This document shows positions 46,235 through 58,650 of a stretch of 64,000 nucleotides of DNA, one piece after another. Every line of letters begins with the position of its first letter. The stretch's first letter is position 1. Origin of the DNA: Scalesia atractyloides (lineage: Eukaryota > Streptophyta > Magnoliopsida > Asterales > Asteraceae); NCBI GenBank assembly GCA_947069175.1, contig CAMTDV010000019.1, positions 71,609,358 to 71,673,357 of the forward strand, given 5' to 3'. The notes beneath the pieces were generated by a model. The model was not told where the DNA came from. It made no database searches and saw only the letters and a program-made list of their open reading frames with translations. A program made the translations under genes and the position numbers.

Positions 46235-47668
46235 GGGAAAATTACATTTTGAGTCCCTGTATATTTTGGGTTTTAACCACTTGAGTCCAAAATCAAAATG
46301 TTTAACGCCCTGAGTCCCTACAGTCACTTTTCTTAACCATTTGAGTCCAAATTTCTAACACCATCCACCAAGCCTGTTAACTATGAGGGTAATTTAGTCA
46401 GTTACGTACAAAGTACAAGTCTTATATACATATGAGTACAAGGAACAAGTCTTTAATGCATAAAGTTTTACTATTTAATATATATAAAAGTAAATTTCAT
46501 ATATATATTATATAAACACACACACCAGTATACACACAAACATGCCTACATACTTTCTCTCTCATCTTTAAACACTTTCCTCTCTCTCTAAACACCACCG
46601 AACTGCCACCATCTCCACCACTGCCCCATCATCATCCCCACCAAAATCACGGTTCAGATCTAGAAACCCTCCACCGTCAGTGCCGCCCCACTACCACTAC
46701 CATCCCACTACCGCTACCTCCGAACACCCACCACCACCTTCTCACCCCCCTGCGGAGATCCGTCCACAACCACCGTCTCTCCCCCACTACCGAGATCCTT
46801 CCACCACATACTCTTTAACTTTCTCTCTCTAAATGAAACAACTCAATTCCATTCCACCTGCATTTTAAGCCCTAGTTTTCTGTAATAAATTGCTATATAA
46901 CAACGTCCCCAAACTTAGCAAACATTAATATCCTTATGTGTGTGTGTGTGTGAATCGGAACCTGCAACATCGCACCCCAAATCAGCAAACATCGCCGTGA
47001 ATCAAACCTGCAACAACATCGATGTGTGGCGGCGTTGATGACGTGAGGTATACGACTAGGGTTCCGACGAATGATGTGCGGTAGCGTTGATGAACATTGT
47101 CCCACAAATCAGCAAACAGTACATAATTCCGACGTTGATGAAGTGCGGTGGCGGTGTTGATGAAGGAGGTGGTGCAGCAGTTGTGGGTGGTGTGGTGGTG
47201 ACCGCTGGAGGTGCAGCGGTGGTGGTGGGTGGTGTTGTGGTGACAGTGGAGGTGTGGTAGTGACGGTGGAGGTCCAGCGCGGTGGCGGGTGGTGTGGTAG
47301 TGACGATGGAGGTGCAGCGGTGGTGGGTGATGTGGTGGTGACGGTGGAGGTGTAATGGTGGTGGTTGTGTGGTAGTGGAGGTGTGGTGGTGAGGGGATGA
47401 AGGTGATTTAGAGAGAGAAAGAAAGGGATCAGAGAGTTGAGCAGATTTTTTAGAGAGAGGGAGATACATAAGAGAGAGAAAATAAATTAGTTTCTTTTAT
47501 TTCTTTAACTATAGGGGTAATTTTGTCATTTAACAAAAGTTAACAAAAAAATTCTCTGTGTAAAAATTTGGACTCAAATGGTTAAAAAAAAAGGGTCGGT
47601 TAAACATTTTGATTTTAGACTCAATTGGTTAAAACCCAAAAAACACAGGGACTCAAAGTAATTTTCCC
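46235..47668. mobile_element. Mutator-like non-autonomous element
   Basis: Inverted ends over 60 bp long (GGGAAAATTACATTTTGAG at left, complement of GGGGAAAATTACTTTGAG at right). 9-bp TSD with one difference, CTTTATAAA and CTTTACAAA (46226-46234, 47669-47677). The interior has a CCACC-rich block (about 46600-46800), a (GT)n run at 46937-46952 and a GGTGGTG-rich block (about 47130-47400). These encode only low-complexity Pro/Thr/His peptides. Possibly a Pack-MULE, but no captured gene is identifiable. Confidence 0.7.
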
Positions 47669-47679
47669 CTTTACAAAAT

Positions 47680-48458
47680 TGAATCTTTTTTACTTTTAAG
47701 CCAAAACTTTCTACTTTTACAATTTAACCTCAACTTTTTTATATATAATTTTGGTGTGCTATCTTTCGCAAATTTTCGTTTTACGTTTTGAACTAGATTT
47801 TGCGAGTTACCACGGAGCAACGTGTGTGTGGTTCAACGTTTTTACGTTTCGTTCATAATTTTGCGAGGGAATACGGTGCAACGTCCATGTGTAGTTCAAG
47901 ATTTTATGGCTATTGTTTTTTATTTCATACGTTTATCGCAACGCGTGAGTCCTGATCGACTTTCTTATTTTTTATATGTTCTATCTTTCGGTTTCTTGCA
48001 ATTATAGCCTCACAAAAATGTTATTTTTATTATTTTTAACCCAAAACTTTTTATATTTTTGTAATAGAACTCACAACTTTTTTTACTTTTAACCTTGGTC
48101 CCCTATACTTTTCATCCTTCCCAAATTTCCGTTTACATTTCGTACTAAATTTTTTGAGTTAACACAGCGCAATGTGCGTGTGTGATTCAACGTTTTTTAC
48201 GTTTCGTTTATAATTTTGCGAGTTAACACGGCGCAACTTCCATGTGTTGTTCAATGTTTTTACATTTGACAAGTTCGTCACAGTGCATGAGTCCTAGATT
48301 GACTTAGTTATTTTTTTTAAATGTTCTACATTTCGGTCTATTTCTTTGCTTTAACACGCCACAACTTCAACGTTGGTGGTTGCTGACGATTGTGTAGGAT
48401 TGGTGCTATTTAACATGCTTTTACGCCCCCACCGCAACGCGGGGGTACTTATTTCTAG
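47680..48458 (+). mobile_element. Helitron with internal partial duplication
   Basis: 3' end: inverted CCCCC and GGGGG (48426-48445), then TACTTATTT and CTAG at 48455-48458 before T. The body repeats (TTTTACGTTTCGTTCATAATTTTGCGAG-type sequence near 47840 and 48190), and matches the minus-strand Helitrons at 9170 and 22428. Start approximate. Noncoding. Confidence 0.55.
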
Positions 48459-48678
48459 TTAAGGATAATTATCATTAATTTTTCTGTCAAATTAGGTAAA
48501 ATGACCAAAATGTCCTTTGATAATAAGAGTTCTAATACTCAAAGGTGTTACGAAATGGAAACCATAGAACCTGAACCTGTTACTCAAAAACATTAGTACT
48601 CAAAGTTGTTATTTTTGGTAAATCACAAGCGTCATCTGCATAACTCTTAATTTCCTTCCAAAAAGATATAATGGTTTT
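48459..48678. other. Intergenic, nothing recognised
   Basis: Short AT-rich interval between the Helitron and the SINE. Confidence 0.35.
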
Positions 48679-48694
48679 ATTTCTTGATTGGATT

Positions 48695-48998
48695 TACACA
48701 TATAATTATATATGTGGGGGGCCTCGGAGGCAAAAGTGAAACTGCACCAATTTTAATGTTATTTTACTAATTTTGTGAAATAACGTTAAAAGTGGCGGAT
48801 GGTTATTCATGCATCATGTGATGGCGTTGATAGCCGAAAGACAAAAGGGTACATGCATTAATCGGGCTTTGTCCCGATTGTTGAGTGTTATGTGTCTTAT
48901 GTCTAAGGCTTGATGCAAAACTACTATGGAGCCGGGGTTTGACTAGAAGCAGCCCCTCTATTCCTATATGGGAGATGGTGGACTTTATGATGATGATG
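48695..48998 (+). mobile_element. SINE with (ATG)n tail
   Basis: 304 bp flanked by a perfect 16-bp TSD ATTTCTTGATTGGATT (48679-48694 and 48999-49014). The 3' half (CTATGGAGCCGGGG, AGCAGCCCCTCTATTCC) resembles the conserved 3' domain of several eudicot SINE families, and the end is GACTTTATGATGATGATG. The 5' pol III boxes are not clear. Confidence 0.65.
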
Positions 48999-49014
48999 AT
49001 TTCTTGATTGGATT

Positions 49015-49700
49015 GTATATAACGTCTTCGGACCTTTGCTCAAATGGGTTAACGGCCAACCAAAAGATAACCAACAACCCTTATTAAGGATCAAGTGCTG
49101 ATCATTGATCCACTGCTGATGAAGAGAAAAACAGTGGTTAGAGAGAGAAGGGCTCTATTAGATCTCAGTTTTCAATATTCTATTAGTAGATTACTCAAAT
49201 GGTCCCTAGGCTATGTTTATAAATACAATGGGCTCTAAGGTTATGGACCAAAACAAGGGACCACTAGTGAAAGCAAACACTGTCATTATGGACCAAATCT
49301 ATAGAAATTATCCTATACATTAAAAAAACAACGTTGTCAATAGTGTTTTTAGTATATATTATAATAATAATACATACGGTTTTTTTTAGTTTACTATTTT
49401 ATTACTATAATAATATTCATTTTTTTATTTTTTAAGTTAAATAAGTTTGGTGTCAACCGGCATACGTGTCTACCTGTGTGATCTGGTTCGTTATCAGTAT
49501 ATGAAGGTAAAAGCAAGCACCAGGCTGTTACAGAAAACGTCAAAAGTCGGTACCGGATTTAGTTTGAAAATCTTTTAGTTCTGAAAATTCGGTACAACCA
49601 CCCGGTACCATTTATTCATCTCGAGTCACGGGTACCGTACGAATAACAACGGTACCATACAATTTTTTTTTGTTGATTTTCATCAAGTTTTATTGATTTC
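49015..49700. other. Intergenic, worn repeats
   Basis: No gene. GGTACC-type words from about 49540 onward are probably an older copy of the repeat that follows. Confidence 0.35.
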
Positions 49701-50109
49701 TTTGTTTTTAGTTTCAGCGGTTGGGATGAGCTCGGTGCCAACTGATACTGAATTGGTACTGGTACCGAAAATACTAGTTACGGTATCGGTATACGAAGGT
49801 AAAAACCGGTAGCGAACCGGCACCAGGAACTCCAAAAGTAGGTATCGAATTGATACTTAGGATCTTCTTATTCGGGAAATTCGGTACCGGTACCCAGTAC
49901 TATTTGCTCATCTTTGAGCATGGATTTCATCTGAACTACATCATTACCATGCAACTTTTTTGGTTGATTTTTTTTCTGTTATCTTTTAGTTTTGTTTTTT
50001 TTTACATTTTTTTTATTCTTTTCAGCGGTTCCGTGTGCAACGCGCTTATAGTGATTTCAAAACACATGTAAGAAGTTCGCCGCAACGCGGCGACGGTTTT
50101 TATAACTAG
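49701..50109 (+). mobile_element. Helitron-like element carrying a GGTACC-rich segment
   Basis: Ends with a perfect hairpin (CGCCGC, loop AAC, GCGGCG at 50078-50092), then ACGGTTTTTATAA and CTAG (50106-50109) before T. Upstream sequence parallels 29195-29588, including GATGAGCTCGGTGCCAAC and GTGATTTCA. The 5' end is not defined. Confidence 0.55.
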
Positions 50110-50939
50110 TTTGATTTAAAGGCCAAATCTATAATTTACCCCAAACCGACCATTTGTAGTTTCACATTGCAGGAGCACAAACACTTTCCACCACATGTAA
50201 ACATACCTTTACTACTAAACCGAGTGTCAAACTGATATGTTAGATCTCGGTTTTAGAAAAAGATGCATAAGGCGCGCTTGACGTGTGAGTTGACTGAGGC
50301 AATGGTGAGGAGGTGCATGACCGAAGGTGCAACTTAGGGAATCGACTAAAGAGATGGATAGAGATGAGAGAGTAGGTGTGGGAGACAAAGGTAGAGGTTG
50401 TGGAAGAAGATCGAGAGACAGACTGTTTTTTGAACAAAACTCGAAACGTTTGATTACGCCTAACTGAGGCTGTGGAAGAACCAAACGTCTCACGTACGTG
50501 AAGCTCTTGCTTCACGCCATACAACCCACATTATATACTGGTTTACTGCCGTGGCTTTGAACTAACAATCCGGGTTTGACACGTTTAGTATCAAGCAGCT
50601 AATCCAACTTTAAGAACTCTTTTAAACTTGAACTATTAACGGTCTTGTTTTTTAACAGCGTTTGGTTCACATAATGTTTGTCAAAGTACTAAAATAATTA
50701 AGATTCATAACATCATATACGCAGATACGCAATAAACCGATAACCAATGTCATTAAATGAGATTATAACAAAAAATCTCAATAAGAATATTTGACTCCAT
50801 GACATCATATTTTAAATGTAGTTACCAGCCCCATAATTTCACTTGGGCCTGGCAGAGCTATAAATGTATATCACTTCTAAGTCTTAAATTCTTCACCAAA
50901 AATACTATCAACACTCGGCGCATCCAAACCGAGTCAAGC
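50110..50939. other. Region downstream of SUVH4
   Basis: No second gene recognised. A minus-strand frame at 50240-50524 is Ser-rich without a known domain. 3'-end signals for SUVH4 are expected here but none could be assigned. Confidence 0.35.
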
Positions 50940-53900
50940 CTAAAACAAGCGTTTCCGACAATCGGGTGCACCACAATAGCAAGCAAGTTCCTTAATCTTG
51001 CCATCTGGACCATGCACGCTGTTGAGCTCATACCCGTAGTCATAGGTTAGTTCCTGCAAAAAAGAGGATATTAAACAATAACATAATCTATCTATATATG
51101 TGTATCATCATCAAGCCGAACCTTGAGCGGCAGTATATTGTCAGCAGCAAAAAGAATAACACGAGCTTGAGTGATATCATGGTGAACACTTAATACACAT
51201 TGCACAAACAAATTGGGCTGACAGCTATGGTTAATATAACGGGCCACGTTTCCAGATGTTCCTGCATCGATGCAAAATTCTGGACCGCTATCCTTGTCAT
51301 CATTTTGAACTGGTAGTGATGGCATGGCTACATCCCCAACTCGCCTCTATCAAGTTTACATAAAACACACAAGTTAAATACAGTACATAATAATAAACCA
51401 TGTGTTCCCAAAATACCCTTATACGGTTATACCTCTCTTCCGCCAAGTCCCTTCATTGTTTGAATGCAGTCAATGTCAAATATGTAGTTGTTTTCAGGGT
51501 TCGAGTCAACATCATCGGTCTTTTTGAGAACTCCTATGTACTCACAAACAGGTGCACCAGAGGGTATAAAGTCCCAAGATCTAACCGCCCAACCCTTTTT
51601 TGGAGTCTTGAAAACCTGATATTTATGTAAAAAGTTGATATAAGAAAACCATTTTATAAACTAAATCACCAGACAGTAGACAGAATGACAGATTTTGAAA
51701 AGGCAAAAAAGTGTGAACCTCAAGTCGGTATCTTAACCCCCGTTGAGATGTTCGGTTTACACAACTGGACCCGCAACCACAGTTTGGTCCACATTCAAAC
51801 ACAACAGCCTTGGGTTCGATTAGCCTGGATGGTAAAGATTACAAATGAACAAAACCATATGTAGCTAACATTATTTTCAAATGACATTAAACAAACTATA
51901 TTACCTGCCACCATCGCGATGTACGTAAGGAAAATCTGAGCCATTAAGCCTAGCGCAAGCACAACTTCTCGGGTCTGTGCAACTACCTTTGCAGTTGCAC
52001 CCAGAGGCACCAGAAGGGAGTACGACATTTTTTGAAACTTGAAGAGACTTTATATAAGTGCAACCTGGCATAAATGTTGAAACAAAAAAATTAAAGAAAT
52101 GTAAAATATCTTAGGGGAAGGTTAACGTACAATAGCCCCTTAACCAGTTAACCTGCGACGGTACGTGACTTCATTTTTAAATTATGCATGTTATAATACA
52201 TAATTAAGCATGGGTTGGGTTAAACCCTAATCACGCACGTTATTTGCATAATTACACACGTTATATTGGTGGTCGCGTATGGTCGCACGTTAAGAGCCTT
52301 TTGTATTTAAACCTTTCACAAATACCTTAAGAGTTCGTATGTCCGAATTAGTTTCTAAAAGACATTTTTGTTTTTTTAATTAATTAACTTTTTGTTCCTG
52401 TTTGAACTTACAGAAGGTAGCAAAATCAAGTAATCAATTTGGAGCACTTGCTAAATAGGAAGTCAGCAAAGCAACAGATTTAAACAAAATTTAACAAAAA
52501 AATAAAGTAAGTGTATGATAACTTGCCAGTAGGGGGAACGGGTGGATCATCGACCAAATTGGTTGCTGGAATGGGAATATTCTCAAGGCCTCCACTGATG
52601 TCCTCACATACCAACCTTGCATTAAAAAAACAAATCAGCCACTTTAAAACACATGTAGTCAAGAGTAAATTTATTTTTTTTTATACCCGCGTAATTCAGA
52701 AACTTTGTCTGGGATACGCCCTCGAGCAAAGTAAACCTGAAAATTCCGTAAAAAAAGTTCAAACATAGAGAAATGATAATAGATAATAATCAATATATAA
52801 CCTTAGAGCACATGGTCCCACAAATTCGTATGAGAGAGTTATAACCTGTTCAGTCACCAGTGAAGGCTGCCCTTCCATACGCTTGAGCCGAAACTTGTAA
52901 ACAGTGTAACCAGAAACCCCTTTCTCTGCCCAATACTTGTCAACCTGAAAAGACAAACATAACCCTAAAGTATTGCAACTTTGCAGGAAAATAATTAAAC
53001 AGAAAACTAAAAAAAACTCCATACCAAACATGTGCAGTAAATGCTGCATATATGTAGTATGACATACATATGGAGCTTTTTTAGTTTTCTCACGAAAATA
53101 TGGTTCCCTTGTGATCTTGCCCATGGCATGATAATAGTGTTAACGATTAAATCTACCTTATACAATCCATCATATGTGTAAACTTTGCCAACATAACTAG
53201 TTGTAGATTGATGTCCTCGAATAACTCTAACTGGCACATTTTGGTCCAAAGAGTTCTGCAAAAGCACAAAAAAAACGTGTCAAAAAAATCACAAGTTGAA
53301 ATGATATTTTTGCGTGCTCGCGTAGATAAATACATAAACAAATCAAATTCCATATTTGGACTAGTAAAACTTAATTACCTTCAATCCTAGATTACCACGT
53401 TTCATTTCTTGATCACTGATTTGGCGTTTATTGCCAAGTAAATTATTGCCACCTTGACCAGTGTACACAACATCTTCAGAGTTATCGAGGTCATCCTCGT
53501 ACTGACCAGACATCACTATGGCCACAGTTAGCGGTAGCGTATAATTAGGGTACTCCTGTAAAAACATATTATGTAAAGAATGATTAGGTAAAAGCATGCA
53601 CAAAAGCAACATGTATATGTTCTAAAGTCAGATATTTTAGTTAAATAAATCACCTGTTGAAAAGCTGCCCCAATATAATCAATTCCACTGAGCCAGTGGT
53701 TATGAAAACCAACGGTAACCATCTCGCACCGTGAAAAGAATTGATGCCCAACATCAACCCCTGCAATCATTAATCCTTTCATATGGTCAACTTATATCCT
53801 TTCATATGCCCAACACACACACATGTACATGTGAACCGGATGAGATAAAATGACCAGTTGGTACGAACCTGGAATAGATCCTATCCTTGACGGGGGAGTA

Positions 53901-56725
53901 TATACCGTATTGGAAGTCAACATCTGCAGATTTATGTTGACAAAACAATGTGACCACAGGCTTACATTCGACTTTTCAACCTCGTTGCATAATAATAAAA
54001 TAAAGCATCATATATACCCAAAAATCCTTTCTAGTATTAATGCCATTGATGCATTTCTTTTCTTTCTTAACACATGTTAAAAGTAAAAGCTTATTGTGTC
54101 AAACTTGGTTTAAAAAGGCGTGAGACACTCCGAAGCATCTACATCCCAAAAACCAAGACGCGAGGCACATGTATCACGTACGCAAGGTGTAACACACCTC
54201 ACGAATCACGCCTATAACATATATTTTAAAACCAAGATGTTGAAACAAACATGAAGCTCAATAAATAACTATTTTATAACATCCATAATTTTACTTTGCT
54301 AAATATGATTTTTTTAAAAGTGACTTACACTTGATAAAGCTTTGAGGTCGGGTCTTTTGTGCTGTCTTCGTCCTCCAACTTCATCATCCTTCTGCACATA
54401 TATACACATCATATTGTAATGTTTGTAATAACAATCATGCATGCATGCACACAGATAAGATAATAGTGTGCAAAATGCATAATCTAAAGATCTTGCAATA
54501 TAAAATCTCACATTATAAAGTAGGAACTAGGTGACTACAAATGCACATGAAGAAACAAAAAGATTGTAACAGTCCATCCTTAGTCATAAACCACAACTCA
54601 TATGAACATATGGTCTATTAGACTACCTATTACTGATGATCATAGCAAACTATATTAAATAACCCGCCAGGTGGGTTTATATAGCTCGTTGACATCAAAT
54701 ACAAAGCTGGCCTGCTGGTAATCTTTGCTGTAATAGCATAACCATTTCAAAATATAAAATATTGATAGACAAAAACATAAAAGGAACAGGTTAAATGTAA
54801 AAGAGTTAGGTTGTACTGTTGCAGCCCTATAAACAGTATGCAAAATCTTGTGGTGTATAAAGTATGGTAGTTTTTAAGATATTTATAGTCTAATATTAAA
54901 CAAAATATGAAGGATTCCCTAAATATCGTTTGAAAATGACATTTATGAAACATATAGATATCTGTATTAAATCATGGGCATGAACCAACCAGATAACATT
55001 TAAAACAAACTATAAAAATCCAGTTAAAGGTAAAGCAAAGTAGATGCTAACCTTAGATTTTGGTTTTTTCTTATCATCCTCTTTTTTGTGCTTCTTTTCC
55101 TCCTCCTGTGAACAAGTAGCATAAAAGCAGTGTCGGTTATGACTTGTTAAACCATACGTATAGAATCATGCATGCGAAAGTTTTGTAAACAAGAGTAAAC
55201 AGATAAATAAAAAAATCATTAAACAAAAGATCCCCAAAATCATGCATAGATACTTTTTATAAAGCCTATGTTGTTTAACACATGTCCCAAACATCAATCC
55301 CTTGTGTTAAAATATTAACGCAGAGAAGATCCCACGATACTTGTAGTAGCAAGTTGATAGAGAATAAGTTGTTTCAAACTTTCAGTCATATGCTTAAACA
55401 CCTCAAAAATCCAAAAAGGTAAGAAACTAAAACACAAAGATACCTTTACTTCATTTGCAGACAGAATTTAGCTAAATTTAATCATTAATGATTAATATCT
55501 CCGTTTTATGATCGAATCTCTATCGTCAATAACAATAGTCCTAAATCTCTAAATGTCTTGAGAAACAAAATAGATGAACTAAATCATGAAACTGAACCAA
55601 CCGGATAACATTTAAATAACCTAAAAAGCTCCAGTTTAAGGTAAAGCAAACTAGATCCTAACCTTAGATTTTGGTTTTTTCTTATCATCCTCGTCTTTTT
55701 TGCACCTCTTTTCCTCCTCCTGTGAACAAATAGCATAAATAAAGTGTCAGCTACAACTTGTTAAACCATATGTAGAATATCACACATGAATAACGTGTGC
55801 GAACAAAAAATAAAGAAACAAATCAACAAACGTGAAACAGAAGATCCCCAAAACCATGCATGAAGAACTTGTGCAGACAAAAATTTATAAACAAATCAAT
55901 AAAAATTAATCAAAAGATCCCCAAAATCATGCATAAACAACTTCTTATAAACCCAACATTCTACAATACATATCCTAAAAAGCACCCCCTAAACTTCATT
56001 TAAACGCAGAATTTACCTAAATTCAATCATTAAATACTCAACATCTCAATTTTAATAACCTAATCACTGCCATTTAGCCTCAGATACAATACTCACAAAA
56101 TATTAAACAAAAAATCCCCATAATCATGCATAAATAACTTCTTAGAAACCCAACATTCTGCAACACATATCCTAAAACCCAACACCTAAACATCATTTCC
56201 AGACAGAATTTAAGTAAATTCAATCATTAACACTCAATATCTCCATTTTAATATTCTAATCTCTATATTCAGCTTCAGATAAGATAACCACAAAACTATA
56301 AACATAATATATACCTGCACATAATGCAAAAAGTGCTTGTAAAAAGCTCTGACTGTATCCGTCACCGTAGAATACGCACTCTTCTCCCCAACCGGTTTCT
56401 TCGACGGCGAAAGAACCACAATCTCCTTCTTCTCACCATCCTTCACCTCCTCCACATTCTCAACACCTGCAATCAACTTCGCTTCAACCACTTCCGGCAA
56501 CACACTCGGCACCACACCTTTCTGCTTGTTATACTTCACTCGCTGCTTCTTCACCGGCTTCTCCGCCTTCGTAATCGCCTCTTCTTCCCGTTGTCGCCTT
56601 CTAATCGCATCCTGTGTGCTCTTAATCTTCTGGATTCGCGCACTGGTCCTCGTAGCTGAGCCTCGAGCCTTCGTAGTTGAACAATCGTCGGTTTCGTTCA
56701 CTTTAATCGCCTCAACAACAACCAT
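50940..56725 (-). CDS. SUVH4: SUVH4/KRYPTONITE-type histone H3K9 methyltransferase
   Basis: Nuclear SET-domain enzyme. The family binds methylated cytosine through its SRA domain and writes H3K9me2, working with CMT3 in non-CG methylation and transposon silencing. Exons (high to low): 56725-56315, 55719-55663, 55105-55052, 54391-54329, 53923-53869, 53760-53654, 53555-53379, 53255-53157, 52944-52846, 52736-52687, 52615-52527, 52064-51905, 51824-51719, 51615-51433, 51346-51122, 51053-50940. They add to 2049 nt (682 residues plus stop) with no frame error; Arabidopsis KYP is about 620. Residues 1-195 are basic. SRA/YDG about 214-372 (VDVGHQFFSR, VYTYDGLYK). Pre-SET about 421-509 (CNCKGSCTDPRSCACARL, CGPNCGCG). 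SET about 510-651 (GWAVRSWDFIPSG, NHSCQPN at 609-615, YDYG). Post-SET Cys 670, 672 and 677, ending CRKRLF. Exon 2 is duplicated. The intron after exon 11 starts GCAAGT, the rest GT. Confidence 0.93.
55052..55719 (-). repeat. Duplicated exon 2 of SUVH4
   Basis: Two small exons about 614 bp apart, 55719-55663 (19 codons) and 55105-55052 (18 codons), encode EEEKRCKKDEDDKKKPKSK and EEEKKHKKEDDKKKPKSK with the same splice sites. The flanking introns are also related: CATGCATAAA...AACCCAACATTC-type sequence recurs near 55240, 55930 and 56130. Both exons are in phase 0, so including one or both keeps the frame. Confidence 0.85.
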
Positions 56726-57496
56726 CTCGAATCTACAGGTCAAAAACACGAATTCACAGCAAATTAACGAGAAATTGAGAACGAATTACTGGTGTGATGA
56801 TGCAAACTGTTGGATCGATCGAGTTAAACTGCAAATTAGATGAATCGTTGAAGATGAATTTGAAGAATATTGATGAAATTGGGGGAAAATGAGTGTTGGT
56901 GAGAGAGAAATTAGGGTTTCGAGAAATAGAGCGGCAAAAGGTATATGAAAAATTGTGAAATGCCGCTTCGTGCTCTCTGCTGTCGGATTCTGTATGTATA
57001 TGTATTTGATTTTATATATATATTGTTTTGAAATGAAATGGGTGTATATATAATTTTTACAGTGTTTTTGTCATTTAGTTACTTTCTATATTTTGCTATA
57101 CGTTAAGGGTAATTAATTTTTTATGGCAGCTAATTTGAAATTTGAATTTATGGGGAGTTTGTAGATAATTTATATAATTGCCCTCCAAAAAAAAAATAAT
57201 TTATATAATTGAAAAGTTAAAATACAGGAAATAAACTTGTACCAGAATTGTATCCTCGCTACTTTAAAAGATAATCGTCTTAAAATGTTAATTAGATAAA
57301 GACAAAGAAAAACGGAAACGTTAAAAAAATTATCGGTTATGGAATAAATAACGTACTCAAATTTTTTAAGTAAAAAAAAACAAAATCTTTATGTAAACCC
57401 ATACGTTGTGACGAAACAGATAGTAATATTCCGAAAGATTGAAAAAAGGAAAACCGTATATTAATTAATACTCCGCCCACAAATAAAATGTACATA
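56726..57496. other. Promoter and 5' region of SUVH4, then AT-rich DNA
   Basis: The first 300 bp upstream of the start codon contain purine-rich leader-like sequence and are followed by AT-rich DNA. No TATA box is assigned with confidence. No other gene seen. Confidence 0.4.
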
Positions 57497-57505
57497 AAAA
57501 ATAAA

Positions 57506-57815
57506 GAGTTAACTGTCATTTTCGTCCTTGTGGTTTGTTCACTTTTGTCATTTCAGTCCAAAAATTAAAACTCGGTTAAGTAAGACAGGTTTAATGAAGG
57601 GTATGTTTATCCTTTCACATTTCTTATTTTTCACCTTATTTTATGTATGAATACTGAAATGACAAAAATACTCTTCATTAAACTTGTCTGAATTAACTGA
57701 GTTTTAATTTTTGGACTAAATGACACATTTCCTGTATATCAGGGAGGAGAGGAAACCGGTGCATTTAAATTGGCAAAAGTGAATAAACCACAGGGACGAA
57801 AATGACACTTAACTC
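57506..57815. mobile_element. Mutator-type foldback MITE
   Basis: Inverted ends GAGTTAACTGTCATTTTCG and complement of GAGTTAAGTGTCATTTTCG, perfect 9-bp TSD AAAAATAAA (57497-57505 and 57816-57824). The two arms remain similar over roughly 45 bp at the tips, and again around AAACTTGTCTGAATTAACT. Same broad family as 21724-22097. Confidence 0.85.
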
Positions 57816-57824
57816 AAAAATAAA

Positions 57825-58497
57825 CAAAAGTAAAATGTGGAAACTAGAAAGCAAAGTTGAAAAAGAAATTACTTTTTATCATTTTTATCTTATAATTACA
57901 CTTTAAACACTACATTTTCTCTCTCGTTTTTAATTAGATAATTTTTTATATCGATAAAACTAAAAAAAATGTCATGATATACCTAAAATTATATTAACAC
58001 ATGCTTTATATCGATTGAAATTATAAAAACTAATACCAGTATCGCTATTGATGTTTGGTTGGTTATGGATCAAAGGGAATCCACATTTTTTACATCAATC
58101 GAATTTAAATTGATAATCATGGAACCTTAATTTTGATAACGTTGGGAAATAACTAACATGTGGTACGAAACATGCATTCATGGTTGATATATCTACTGTG
58201 TTCAATGTAGCTACTGTGGATTGCCTTTTGTGTTTTGGTCTTGTGCCTACACATAAAAGTCATCCCAAACCTTTTTCACCGTCCTTGTTGCTCAAAACGC
58301 TTTCAAATACATATCACGTAGATATTTCTCTTATTTTTTTTCAAATTATCATATCATTTAAGAAGTTTGAAGATCAAGAAGAACAACAAAAAAAAACAAT
58401 GGAAAGAAAAGTGTGTGCTACAAATATTTATCATCTATCACTCGTATATTATATATTTGAGATTCTTCACTAAAAGTGTTTAGTGAATATTGTATAA
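57825..58497. other. AT-rich stretch, no gene seen
   Basis: A 97-codon frame at 58180-58473 has no domain or splice context and is regarded as chance. Confidence 0.4.
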
Positions 58498-58650
58498 CTT
58501 GTGAGTGATAATACTAGCTTGATATAGTGTTAGTCTGTGAGTGATAACATTATCTCGATATGGTGTAAAGTTAAGAAAGATAACATTATCTTGGTATAAT
58601 GTTAATGTGTACGAGATATCACTGTCTTGATAGAGTGAGAAATGTATTTG
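58498..58650 (+). repeat. Degenerate tandem repeat, unit about 36-55 bp
   Basis: Successive units of the form GTGAGTGATAAYACTA..CTTGATATRGTGTTA begin near 58500, 58537, 58576 and 58612 with increasing divergence. Confidence 0.5.

Noticed and set aside
47056..47469. 137-codon Pro/Thr/His-rich protein
   Set aside because: It arises from GGTGGTG simple sequence inside a Mutator-like element, without splice sites, domains or conservation evidence.
48779..48998. Organelle DNA insertion
   Set aside because: The GC-richer sequence first suggested a plastid or mitochondrial fragment, but the 16-bp TSD and SINE-like 3' domain explain it better.
56324..56843. Plus-strand frames over SUVH4 exon 1
   Set aside because: Antisense shadows of the real first exon, which has the matching splice donor and start codon on the minus strand.
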